Source of the DNA: an uncultured Duganella sp.
Lineage (GTDB): Bacteria > Pseudomonadota > Gammaproteobacteria > Burkholderiales > Burkholderiaceae
Length of the DNA: 52,496 nt
Assembly: GCA_946482335.1 (NCBI GenBank)
Contig: CAMLRG010000011.1
Location: forward strand, 1-52,496
Direction of reading: 5' to 3'
In this document: positions 1 through 10,455 of the stretch, piece by piece
How the letters are laid out: each line of letters begins with the position of its first letter
How positions within the stretch are numbered: position 1 is the first letter of the stretch
Program-made: the position numbers and the translations under genes
The notes under the pieces: model-generated
What the model saw: the letters and a program-made list of their open reading frames with translations, nothing else
Databases searched by the model: none
Told to the model about the DNA's origin: nothing

Positions 1-1554
1 GGCACCCAACGCTGCAGCCGCCACCGACCCAGCCGGCATCGGGCCGGACGCAAAGCCTGCCGCGGGGATGGCCGCGCCTTCGACGCTGGCAAATACGGCG
101 CCCGTCGGCACCGTGCGCTGCAATTGCGCCAGGTAGTTCATCAGCGGTTCTTTCGCGGCCATCAGCGACATGCGCTGGGCCACTTCATTATTGGCGCCAC
201 CGTGGAAGCCCTGGGCCGGGCCATGCGTCCAGCCGCCCGGCGGCACAGCAACCCCGCCCGGTACGCCGGGCACTGCGACACCGGCCAGCATGCCGCCCGG
301 CACACCGGAACCCGGCGCCACGGCCATGGCCCCGGCCGGCATCGCCACGCCGGCTGCGCCGCCCTGCACCGCCATGCCTTGCGTTCCGTTGCCGGCACCA
401 TGCACCATTGGCATGCCAGCCATCGGCACGCCCTGCGCTACGCCGACACCGCCCGCGATCGGCGCAATGCCGGCCACGCCGGCGCCGGGTGCCATCGCAA
501 CGCCGCCCGCCACCATCACGCCAGGCGCCATGGGTGCCATGCCCGGCGAGATGCCCGGTGCAAAACCCTGCCCCGGCATCGCCTGCCCCGGCGCCGCCAC
601 GGCAGTAGGGGCAGCATGCGCCGTGCCGGACGCGGCCGCGGTATGGGCCGGCGCACCGTACAGCCCGGGCGCCACGTTCATGGTCGGCAGCGACAGGTCC
701 AGGTCGCCCAATTGGTCAAAGCCGGTCGGCGACTTGCCGCCGGCGCCCGGCGCATCGCCAGCGCCGGCGAAGAACTGGCGCAATTGCTCCGCCAGCGCCG
801 CCTGCTGGTTTTTCTTGCGCGAAGGCGCCTGCGACGCATCATGCGAATCGGCCCGCCGCGACTTGTGCTTTTCCACCGAACCCGGGCCCGCGCCCTTGCG
901 CTCGAGCGCCAGGTTCAACTCGTCGAACATGGCGCCGAACTTGAAGAACTCTTCCGGCCGCAGGAACGGCATCATCAGCTCATTGGCTTCTTCATCCTTG
1001 ATGAAATCGATCCACGCCTGCTGGAAGGCGCCGAGGAAGACTTCGGGGCGGAAAGGATTCTGGTTGATGCGCAGGATGTCGCGGTCGAGCAGGAAGGCCA
1101 GGCGCACATTGAGCGTCGCCAGGCCATCGGAGTATTTGACTTCGAACGCCTTGCTGAAACTGCCCATGGTCACCTTGGTGTCCATCTCTTCCATGGACAC
1201 CAGGGACAGCGGCTCGGCCGCCTTGCGCACTTGCGCCTTCGCGCCCGGCGCCAGCTGGGCAATTTCAAGGCGCAGGTCCTGCTCCAGCTGCCTGGCGAAC
1301 AGGCCCAGGAAGGCATAGTGGTCGCTGCGCAAGCGGTTGCCCGCGCGCAGGCGCGCCTGCAAGGTCTTGACGTCGTCGGCTTCGCTGGCATCGACCAGGC
1401 TGGCGGCCCAGCTGGTCGACAGCTCGTTGAACTGCTCGCTGATGTGCTTGTTGACCAGGCTGATCAGATTTTCCAGCAAGGCATGCCGCGGCGTGACCGC
1501 TTTTTTGGGCGCCTGGGATGATGGGGTCTCTGGAAGCATGGTCTTGCCTGACAT
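1..1554 (-). CDS. DUF1631 family protein, C-terminus missing
   Basis: The reading frame is open to the left window edge, so only the N-terminal 518 or so residues are present. Residues 20-230 are charged and helical and contain the segment around 'NPFRPEVFLGAFQQAW', which I recognise from DUF1631 proteins of Betaproteobacteria; their function is unknown. From about residue 290 to 455 the protein is a low-complexity run of Ala, Gly, Pro, Val and Met with elastin-like VPG steps. The likely start is the ATG at 1554 (MSGKTMLPE...); a second in-frame ATG lies at 1539. Neither has a strong ribosome binding site. Family assignment is from memory of the motif, not a search. Confidence 0.75.
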   Translation of the reverse strand, partial: MSGKTMLPETPSSQAPKKAVTPRHALLENLISLVNKHISEQFNELSTSWAASLVDASEADDVKTLQARLRAGNRLRSDHYAFLGLFARQLEQDLRLEIAQLAPGAKAQVRKAAEPLSLVSMEEMDTKVTMGSFSKAFEVKYSDGLATLNVRLAFLLDRDILRINQNPFRPEVFLGAFQQAWIDFIKDEEANELMMPFLRPEEFFKFGAMFDELNLALERKGAGPGSVEKHKSRRADSHDASQAPSRKKNQQAALAEQLRQFFAGAGDAPGAGGKSPTGFDQLGDLDLSLPTMNVAPGLYGAPAHTAAASGTAHAAPTAVAAPGQAMPGQGFAPGISPGMAPMAPGVMVAGGVAMAPGAGVAGIAPIAGGVGVAQGVPMAGMPMVHGAGNGTQGMAVQGGAAGVAMPAGAMAVAPGSGVPGGMLAGVAVPGVPGGVAVPPGGWTHGPAQGFHGGANNEVAQRMSLMAAKEPLMNYLAQLQRTVPTGAVFASVEGAAIPAAGFASGPMPAGSVAAAALGA

Positions 1555-1765
1555 TGAGGGTTATTCGTATTGTCGCAGATTATTTCCACATGGCAATACA
1601 CAAATGCAAAGAGTCTGCAAATATTTACGACAATGTCGCGAAACTGTTGAGCATGCACCAAGGCGGTGCAAGCGCTAGTCCTACAAGCCTGGCAGTTGTA
1701 TTCCGATACACCTTTACTATTGCACAAAGCATGATGAAGTTCCCATCCTTTCGAAAGGAACTGTC

Positions 1766-1933
1766 ATGAAATCCAGGCAAAAATCCAGCAAGCAGAGCTC
1801 GAGCTCCGGCACCCGCCAGTCGGCCGACCAGGGTTCGCGTTCGGGCGCCCAGCCAGGCAACGAGCAGTCCGATACCGGCCGTCAAAGCAAGACGGACAAA
1901 AAGACGCCATCCAGCCGTAGCGGCAAGCGCTAA
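1766..1933 (+). CDS. small basic Ser/Gln/Arg/Lys-rich protein, 55 aa
   Basis: A 55-residue frame begins MKSRQKSSKQ and ends SSRSGKR. It has a good ribosome binding site (AAAGGAA, six bases before the ATG). The composition is almost entirely Ser, Lys, Arg, Gln, Gly, Thr and Asp, with no hydrophobic stretch, so it should be disordered and positively charged. It stands alone between the divergent DUF1631 gene and the convergent ClpP-like gene. I do not recognise a family. Similar short KS/GR-rich proteins occur in related genomes as hypothetical or stress-associated proteins, but I cannot assign a role. The binding site and clean codon use argue that it is real. Confidence 0.6.
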   Translation: MKSRQKSSKQSSSSGTRQSADQGSRSGAQPGNEQSDTGRQSKTDKKTPSSRSGKR

Positions 1934-1988
1934 ATGACGGGCGGTGCATGACAGGGCCTGGGAGCACACTTCCGGGCCCTTGCCGTTT

Positions 1989-2549
1989 TCAGATATTGGT
2001 GACGCGCTTGCCCTTGGGGGGCTTGAAGTCGGCCACCTCGTTGACCAGGCCAACCTTGGCCGCTTCCTGCGCGGTCAGGTGCAAGTCCGAATAGGCGTGG
2101 ATGTTCCAGTGTTCGTCCGTCAGCTGCACGTACTTGCGCAGGATCGACTCGGTGCGGGCATCGTCGGCCTGCAAGCCTTCCACGATGATGCGCAAGGCGT
2201 CCGGCCGCGCGCCGTGGGGCGCGCTGGCGTGCGACTTGTGCACCATGAAGCGCGCCGTCTCGCTGGCATAGCGTTCCTCGCCGGCCAGGAACAGGATCAC
2301 CGCGATCGACGCCACCGCGCCGCCATTGTAGGTGATGACTTTGAGCGGCAGGTTGCGCAGGTAATTGTGCAGGCACAGGCCATCGCTGACATAGCCGCCG
2401 TTGGACTGGATCAGGATATGGGCGGTTTCGATGCCGTCTTCCGTCATGTCCGCCGCCGCATCGAAGACGCGATGCACCATATCGCTGTTCACATCGCCGG
2501 ACAGGGTGAACCACGCCGCCTTGTCTTCTTTTTGCTTGTCGTCATTCAT
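1989..2549 (-). CDS. ClpP-like serine protease (ClpP/crotonase fold), 186 aa
   Basis: The protein has the ClpP layout: 'NGGAVAS' gives the nucleophile Ser81, 'MVHKS' gives His104, and 'YSDLHLTAQEA' gives Asp155, so a full catalytic triad is present. Length (186) is close to that of ClpP (about 200), but similarity to housekeeping ClpP is loose and no clpX or clpA lies nearby. It is best called a ClpP-family or SppA-like peptidase. The start at 2549 is preceded by AGGTGG. The gene is followed upstream by the acyltransferase on the same strand, with 46 bases between them, so co-transcription is possible. The substrate is unknown. Confidence 0.85.
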   Translation of the reverse strand: MNDDKQKEDKAAWFTLSGDVNSDMVHRVFDAAADMTEDGIETAHILIQSNGGYVSDGLCLHNYLRNLPLKVITYNGGAVASIAVILFLAGEERYASETARFMVHKSHASAPHGARPDALRIIVEGLQADDARTESILRKYVQLTDEHWNIHAYSDLHLTAQEAAKVGLVNEVADFKPPKGKRVTNI

Positions 2550-2595
2550 GGTGCCACCTGTGAAATGTGGGTGCCCACCATTCTAGCAAAATGCG

Positions 2596-3705
2596 TCACT
2601 GCGGGACGTACGCCCCGATTCCTGCCGTGCGCAAGCGATCCTTCAACCGCAGGGCCGGTTTCTCGACCAGGTACCAGGACAACACAGCCAGCAACAGCGT
2701 CGCCAGCAGCGAGGCCAGCGTGACCGCGCCCCAGCCATAGCCGTGGCGTTCGCCTAGGCTGGCACAGAGCTGCTGCACCGGGTAGGCGTAAATATAGATG
2801 CCATACGAATAGTCGTAGCCGCGCAGGCGGGCAAACACGCGCGGCGCACGCTGGGCAAACACGATGGCGGCGTACGGCACCATCAGCCAGCAGGCGAACA
2901 TGGCCAGGACGGGATCGTCGATCAGGGGCAGGACTGCCATCCCCAAGCCGGCAAGCGGCCAGATGAGTGGGATGCGCCAGCGCCCCATATACAGGACGGC
3001 GCCGGCAAAAAAGAATACGGACAGGCAGGCGATGCGGTCGACATCCAGTACCAACCCGATGCGCCAGGCCAGCGGCAATGGCAACGGCGTCGGCTCCGGC
3101 ACCGCCTGCGGACTGGCCAGCGCCAACGCCCACCACCCCGCCGCGCCAATCACGGCAAGGACCAGGCAAGCCCGCCCGCTACGCCGGAACAGGCAGCCGG
3201 CCACGGCCAGGGACAGGTACATCAGCAACTCATACTTGATGGTCCACAGCGAACCGTTCACTGCACCGGCTAAAGGATTGCCCTCGAATACGCCCGGCAA
3301 GGCAAAGCCGCCCAGGCCCAGCGCACCATGCGCCATCCCGGCCCAGGTCGCGCGCGCCGCCAGGTATTCGCCCACGGGCAGGCTGCTCACGGCCGGCCCC
3401 ATCACCAGCGCCGTCACCAGCGCCATGACGGCGAGCCCGGGGAAGATGCGCAAGGCGCGGCGCGCAGCAAAGCGCCCCGGATGGGGATCCGATTGCCAGC
3501 TCTGGCAGACCAGATAGCCGCTGACGGCAAAGAATACCGCCACCGCCAGGTCGCCGATGTTCTGCCCCGCCACCGGCATCGGCTCATGCAAGCCGACCAT
3601 GGGAAAGCTATGGCTGATGAGCACCATCGTGGCAGCGGCCACGCGCAGGAAATCAAATGCATTGGCCCGCGATTGGCCGATCCCGCTATCCCTTTCAATT
3701 GACAT
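2596..3705 (-). CDS. membrane acyltransferase, acyltransferase-3 (OafA/YrhL) family
   Basis: This is a 369-residue multi-spanning inner membrane protein. The N-terminal 'FDFLRVAAATMVLISHSFP' matches the first helix of acyltransferase-3 proteins, with the conserved His at residue 32, and 'GSLWTIKYELLMY' matches the second family signature. Members transfer acetyl or other acyl groups to sugars of polysaccharides or to lipids. The start at 3705 was chosen over an upstream ATG because AGGAGGG lies five bases before it and the longer frame would run into the glycine riboswitch. The start codon and this ribosome binding site lie inside the promoter of the divergent gcvT. The substrate cannot be deduced. 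Confidence 0.85.
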   Translation of the reverse strand: MSIERDSGIGQSRANAFDFLRVAAATMVLISHSFPMVGLHEPMPVAGQNIGDLAVAVFFAVSGYLVCQSWQSDPHPGRFAARRALRIFPGLAVMALVTALVMGPAVSSLPVGEYLAARATWAGMAHGALGLGGFALPGVFEGNPLAGAVNGSLWTIKYELLMYLSLAVAGCLFRRSGRACLVLAVIGAAGWWALALASPQAVPEPTPLPLPLAWRIGLVLDVDRIACLSVFFFAGAVLYMGRWRIPLIWPLAGLGMAVLPLIDDPVLAMFACWLMVPYAAIVFAQRAPRVFARLRGYDYSYGIYIYAYPVQQLCASLGERHGYGWGAVTLASLLATLLLAVLSWYLVEKPALRLKDRLRTAGIGAYVPQ

Positions 3706-3727
3706 AATTGCCCTCCTGGCATATAGT
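3699..3727 (+). promoter_or_regulatory. sigma70 promoter of the gcvTHP operon
   Basis: TTGACA at 3699-3704 and TATAGT at 3722-3727 are separated by exactly 17 bases. This is a near-consensus promoter, and transcription would begin a few bases before the first glycine aptamer. The -35 box overlaps the start codon of the divergent acyltransferase (3703-3705), and the spacer contains that gene's ribosome binding site. Confidence 0.8.
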
Positions 3728-3736
3728 CCCGAGTCT

Positions 3737-3922
3737 TGATCGGGAGAGACCAGCAAATGCTGGCGCCGAAGGGGCATCACCCAGAAACTCTCAGGCAAAA
3801 GGACCGATCGGGGGCCCATATGGGCCAAAACTCTGGAGAGCGGCCCGCCAGTGCGCAGGGCCCACCGAAGGGGCGTACGGGATTACCTTCCCGTTATCTC
3901 TCAGGTACCAAGGACAGAGGGG
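3737..3922 (+). promoter_or_regulatory. tandem glycine riboswitch
   Basis: Two glycine aptamers lie in series upstream of gcvT. Aptamer 1 (about 3737-3810) has the GGGAGAGACC start, GCCGAAGGGGC and ACTCTCAGGCAAAAGGACC, closed by GATCGG/CCGATC. Aptamer 2 (about 3831-3922) has CTGGAGAGCGG, CACCGAAGGGGC and TCTCAGGTACCAAGGACAGAG, closed by CTCTG/CAGAG. These are the hallmark conserved segments of the gcvT-type glycine riboswitch. It should activate gcvTHP expression when glycine is abundant. The aptamers are joined by a short linker (3811-3830), the normal cooperative arrangement. Confidence 0.95.
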
Positions 3923-3978
3923 TAGGCGTATTCATGTTTACGTTTATCAACCCCTATTTCTTGCGGCCCGAGGTATCA

Positions 3979-5097
3979 ATGACGCTCAAAGCAACCCCAC
4001 TCTACAACGCTCATCGTGCCCTCGGCGCACGTATGGTTGACTTCGGCGGCTGGGACATGCCGGTCAACTACGGCTCCCAGATCGAAGAACACCACGCCGT
4101 GCGCAGCGATGCCGGCATGTTCGACGTGGCCCACATGTGCGTAGTGGACATCAAGGGCGCCAATGTGCGCACCTTCCTGCGCGGCCTGATCGCCAACAAC
4201 GTCGACAAGCTGCAGGTATCGGGCAAGGCCCTGTACTCCTGCATGCTGACCCCGGAAGGCACCGTGATCGACGACCTGATCGTCTACTTCATCAGCGAAG
4301 AATGGTTCCGCCTGGTGGTCAACGCCGGCACCGCGGAAAAAGACGTGGCGTGGATGAACAAGCAGAATGAAGCCACCAATTCCGGCCTGACCATCACCCA
4401 GCGCCGCGATGGCGCCAACGCCATGGCCCTGATCGCCGTGCAGGGTCCGAACGCCCGCGCCAAGGTATGGGAAGTGATCCCCGAAGCGAAGGCGCCAAGC
4501 GCAGAGATGAAGCCATTCAACGTGGCCCTGGTGCCAGGTACCGCCTTCGGCGAAGCCATGGTGGCGCGCACCGGCTACACCGGCGAAGACGGCTTCGAGA
4601 TCGGCGTCGCCGCCGAGCAGGCCGAAAAGCTGTGGAATGCCCTGCTGGCAGCCGGCGTCAAGCCGGCCGGCCTGGGCGCCCGCGACACGCTGCGCCTGGA
4701 AGCCGGCATGAACCTGTACGGCCAGGACATGGACGAAACCGTGAACCCGCTGGACGCCGGCCTGGCATGGACCATCGACCTGGTGTCCGAGCGCGACTTC
4801 ATCGGCAAGGCAGCCCTGCTGGCCAAAGGCCAGAACGCCCAGTTCGTCGGCCTGATCCTGCGCGAAAAAGGCGGCGTGCTGCGCGCCCACCAGAAAGTCA
4901 TCGCCGCCGACGGCGCAACCGGCGAAATCACTTCCGGCACCTTCTCGCCGACCATGCAGCAGGCGATCGCCCTGGCGCGCGTGCCGATGGGCGTGAACGT
5001 GGGCGACACCGTGCACGTGGAAATCCGCGACAAGAAGCTGGCCGCCACCGTCGTGAAGCTGCCATTCGTCCGTAACGGTAAAATCCTGGTTGCTTGA
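3979..5097 (+). CDS. gcvT: glycine cleavage system T protein (aminomethyltransferase)
   Basis: This 372-residue aminomethyltransferase takes the methylamine-derived one-carbon unit from lipoylated GcvH and passes it to tetrahydrofolate, releasing ammonia. The N-terminus '[23 protein letters not shown]', the segment 'AGMFDVAHM', and the C-terminal '[19 protein letters not shown]' are all typical of GcvT. The start at 3979 (MTLKATPLY) is preceded by GAGG and fits the family length; the frame is open further upstream but that part is riboswitch. It is the first gene of gcvT-gcvH-gcvP, in order with the pathway, and is under the glycine riboswitch. Confidence 0.96.
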   Translation: MTLKATPLYNAHRALGARMVDFGGWDMPVNYGSQIEEHHAVRSDAGMFDVAHMCVVDIKGANVRTFLRGLIANNVDKLQVSGKALYSCMLTPEGTVIDDLIVYFISEEWFRLVVNAGTAEKDVAWMNKQNEATNSGLTITQRRDGANAMALIAVQGPNARAKVWEVIPEAKAPSAEMKPFNVALVPGTAFGEAMVARTGYTGEDGFEIGVAAEQAEKLWNALLAAGVKPAGLGARDTLRLEAGMNLYGQDMDETVNPLDAGLAWTIDLVSERDFIGKAALLAKGQNAQFVGLILREKGGVLRAHQKVIAADGATGEITSGTFSPTMQQAIALARVPMGVNVGDTVHVEIRDKKLAATVVKLPFVRNGKILVA

Positions 5098-5144
5098 GCC
5101 AGAATTGAGCAGAACCAAACAATAACCTTAGCCTTGGAGCCAAC

Positions 5145-5525
5145 ATGAGCAACATTCCAGCAGACCTGAAGTACACCGAGTCCCACGAGTGGGTACGCGC
5201 TGAAGCGGACGGCACCGTGACCGTCGGCATCACCGCCTTCGCGCAAGACGCCCTGGGCGACATCGTGTTCGTCGAGCTGCCAAAAGTGGGCAACACCTAC
5301 ACCGCCGGCGACGACGCCGCCGTGGTGGAATCGGTGAAAGCCGCATCCGACATCTACGCACCGGTTTCCGGCGAAGTGGTTGCCGTGAACGACGCCGTGA
5401 CCGCCTCCCCTGAGTCGATCAACGCCGACGCCTACGGCGCATGGCTGTTCAAGATCAAGCCAAGCGACGCCAACGCCATCAACGGCCTGCTGGACGCCGC
5501 CGCTTACGGCAAGGTCGCCGCTTAA
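5145..5525 (+). CDS. gcvH: glycine cleavage system H protein (lipoyl carrier)
   Basis: This 126-residue carrier has the lipoylation site in '[12 protein letters not shown]', with the modified lysine at residue 65. It shuttles the aminomethyl group from GcvP to GcvT and is then reoxidised by a lipoamide dehydrogenase that is not encoded here. Length and fold (a lipoyl-domain beta barrel plus C-terminal helix) are standard. GGAG lies upstream of the ATG. It sits 47 bases after gcvT and 63 bases before gcvP, and a stable hairpin occupies the second gap. Confidence 0.97.
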   Translation: MSNIPADLKYTESHEWVRAEADGTVTVGITAFAQDALGDIVFVELPKVGNTYTAGDDAAVVESVKAASDIYAPVSGEVVAVNDAVTASPESINADAYGAWLFKIKPSDANAINGLLDAAAYGKVAA

Positions 5526-5537
5526 TTACGCTTTACC

Positions 5538-5558
5538 GGGCCCGCAGTACGCGGGCCC
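5538..5558 (+). terminator. hairpin between gcvH and gcvP
   Basis: A perfect 8-bp stem, GGGCCCGC / GCGGGCCC, with loop AGTAC, is followed by TTCTACATT rather than a clean T-run. It could be a weak terminator or an mRNA-stabilising processing site that lets gcvT-gcvH exceed gcvP. A role in reducing gcvP expression is inference. Confidence 0.5.
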
Positions 5559-5588
5559 TTCTACATTCTGGCCAAGAGATTTCCCACC

Positions 5589-8466
<2,878 letters not shown>

Positions 8467-8468
<2 letters not shown>

Positions 8469-8581
8469 ACCGGTAAGGCGGGGTCAGACCCGAAGGGTCA
8501 GACCCCTGCTGATCGCCAGCCGCCTGCCGTCGCGCAGCCTGGTGTCAGGCCCTGCGGGCCTGACACCGGTTTACCGGTTTT
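8467..8581 (+). repeat. structured intergenic repeat, copy 1 (after gcvP)
   Basis: The element is bounded by AAACCGGTAA and TTTACCGGTTT in inverted orientation. Inside are two hairpin arms: GGGGTCAGACCC with GGGTCAGACCCC (one A-A mismatch), and the perfect GGTGTCAGGCCC with GGGCCTGACACC. An unrelated 34-base spacer separates them. Three more copies in this window share the layout (27502, 47637, 49546). No transposase is present. It resembles REP/BIME elements in design and could also end transcription of gcvTHP. Confidence 0.85.
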
Positions 8582-8602
8582 CAAAAAGGAAGAGGAACGA
8601 AC

Positions 8603-8932
8603 TTGAAGCAACAAACCAAAGCCGCCCTCCTCTCCGGCCTCGCCTTCCCCGGCCTTGGCCAGCTGATCCTGCTGAAACGCCCGATCCGCGGCCTGCTCTT
8701 CACCCTCCCCGCCCTGGCCTCCTTCACCTGGCTGATGCACGCCCTGTGGCAAGGCACCACCACCCTGCTGAACGAAGCCCTTCAAGGGAAACTGGTCCCC
8801 GACCCCGTAATCATCACCACCCGGCTGCACGAAGCCAGCGCCATCCCCGGCACCGGCACCGCCGGCTGGATCCTGCTTGCCTGCTGGCTAGCCAGCATCC
8901 TCGACGCCCTCATCATCAAAGACAAACCCTAA
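8603..8932 (+). CDS. small membrane protein with TM2-like PGLGQ motif
   Basis: A 109-residue protein with a TTG start and AGGA/GAGGA purine-rich stretches just upstream. The N-terminal 'LAFPGLGQLILLKRP' resembles the PGLGQ motif of TM2-domain and DUF5683-like membrane proteins. Predicted helices are at about residues 8-24, 31-50 and 84-104. Its stop codon overlaps the stop of the convergent 507-aa gene by four bases. The function is unknown; the family resemblance is weak and by eye only. It lies directly behind the gcvP repeat element, which may separate it from the gcv transcript. Confidence 0.6.
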   Translation: MKQQTKAALLSGLAFPGLGQLILLKRPIRGLLFTLPALASFTWLMHALWQGTTTLLNEALQGKLVPDPVIITTRLHEASAIPGTGTAGWILLACWLASILDALIIKDKP

Positions 8933-10452
8933 GCCACACTCCGCGTCACCCGAGCCGCACGCTGCACATCCTGCGCCTCATCATCCCAAACCGCAGCCTG
9001 CGTGATCTCCTCCGCTCCCACCTGAGCCCCGTCCGAATTGAAGCGCAGCCAGGCCAACGCCCCACCCGGCGTAACGCCGATCGCATGCACGCCCCCATAG
9101 TTCGGCGCCGCCATCAAAGCAGCCATCACCAACGTCGTAGCAATCGGCACCGGCATGCTCCAATGACCGCCCGGCTTCCGGCAAACCAGCCACAGCCCGC
9201 CGGCACCATCCCCATAAGCCAGGTACTCGCCAAAAGCATTCGACTCAGTCCATACCACGCAAGCCCCACCGATATTGGCCACCGGCTGCGGAATCGACTG
9301 CCCGCCGCGATACACCACGATGCTTTCGCCCGCCACAAACACATCCGGCACATTCGGCACATTTGAAGGCGCCAGATGCAAACAGGAAGCTCGGCGCGGC
9401 AAGCCCTGGTAATCGATCGCGATGCCCCAGGCCGCGGCACGAGCAAAACTGTTGAAGCGCAGCGTGCGGCCACCCGGCGTCTCGCACAAACGCCAAGCCC
9501 CCGGCACCCGATAGCTGCCGACCGCCGTCGCCAGTGACCCGGCACCACCCTGCTCCTCCCACGCCATCAACGGCCCATCCATCGCCGCATTGAAGTACCA
9601 GGTATTCGCAGCCGTCACCAGCACCAGCGGCACGGCCCCAGACTGCAGCAAGCCAAACGAAATGCGCGTCACATCGCCCTGCACTTCCGGCAACTGGCGC
9701 GGCGCCATTCCGCGCATGACTTCCACCCACCCCGCTTCATCGAGGTTGTTCGGAATGCCGACCGCCACGTGCACGGTCGGCCCGCCGGCGCTGCCCCAGG
9801 GCGCCACTGCCATCGCAACCGCAATCGCGCCATCCGGCGACTGGCGCACATCCAGCGCCTGCACTTTCCCCACCTGGTTCAGTGGCAGCATGCCGCTCAG
9901 ATCCGTCTGCGACCAGCGGCCAAAGGGCGTACGGCGGAACAGATAGAGGGAACGGTTGGCGCCCACCGTGAACACCAGCGGCAAGCCCGATGCATCGCGC
10001 ACCACGAACAAAGGCGACCGCGCCGCAACCGGGGCCGCACAAGGGCTGGAACGATAGCCCGACTCATACAGCGGCACTAACTCCTGCCGCACCAGCGCCG
10101 GCAATTCGCGGCCAGCAGTCAACTGGCTGCGCCAGTAAGCCATATCCGCCGGCTGCGAAGGATCGTAACGGTCGAACACCGCGTTATACGCGCGCAGCAA
10201 ACGTTCTTTCACATCGAGTTCCGCCAATTCAGGCCGCGCCAGCAAATGCAGCGCCAGTTCGGCACGCCCACGCACCGCCTCGCCCTGGCAGCTATAGAGA
10301 GTGGTCCACGACAGGGCTTCGCTTGCCATCGGCTCCCGTTGCAGCACAATACGCGCCACGCGCGCCGCGGCAAAACTCAAGGCGCCCGATGCACAGGCAC
10401 CGCCCCATTGTCGTACCTGTGCCACCGGCACAGATGTCATCAGCACAGACAT
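8929..10452 (-). CDS. unknown protein, 507 aa, probable beta-propeller C-terminus
   Basis: I do not recognise a family. Residues 1-140 look helical. From about 140 to 490 there are repeated stretches of beta-strand character such as 'PLFVVRDASGLPLVFTVG', 'SLYLFRRTPFGRWSQTDLS', 'GEYLAYGDGAGGLWLVCRK' and 'VHAIGVTPGGALAWLRF', which suggest a propeller of the lectin or sialidase-like kind. There is no clear signal peptide. It starts three bases after the stop of the 446-aa gene, so the two form one operon, divergent from the 1084-aa regulator. Codon use is native high-GC. It may be a lectin-like binding protein, but this is inference. Confidence 0.6.
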   Translation of the reverse strand: MSVLMTSVPVAQVRQWGGACASGALSFAAARVARIVLQREPMASEALSWTTLYSCQGEAVRGRAELALHLLARPELAELDVKERLLRAYNAVFDRYDPSQPADMAYWRSQLTAGRELPALVRQELVPLYESGYRSSPCAAPVAARSPLFVVRDASGLPLVFTVGANRSLYLFRRTPFGRWSQTDLSGMLPLNQVGKVQALDVRQSPDGAIAVAMAVAPWGSAGGPTVHVAVGIPNNLDEAGWVEVMRGMAPRQLPEVQGDVTRISFGLLQSGAVPLVLVTAANTWYFNAAMDGPLMAWEEQGGAGSLATAVGSYRVPGAWRLCETPGGRTLRFNSFARAAAWGIAIDYQGLPRRASCLHLAPSNVPNVPDVFVAGESIVVYRGGQSIPQPVANIGGACVVWTESNAFGEYLAYGDGAGGLWLVCRKPGGHWSMPVPIATTLVMAALMAAPNYGGVHAIGVTPGGALAWLRFNSDGAQVGAEEITQAAVWDDEAQDVQRAARVTRSVA

Positions 10453-10455
10453 GCT

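Noticed and set aside
124..1521. Plus-strand frame opposite DUF1631
   Set aside because: Arg/His-rich shadow; the minus strand carries the DUF1631 motif and continues out of the window.
3736..3978. N-terminal extension of gcvT
   Set aside because: This stretch is the tandem glycine riboswitch; the family start is at 3979.
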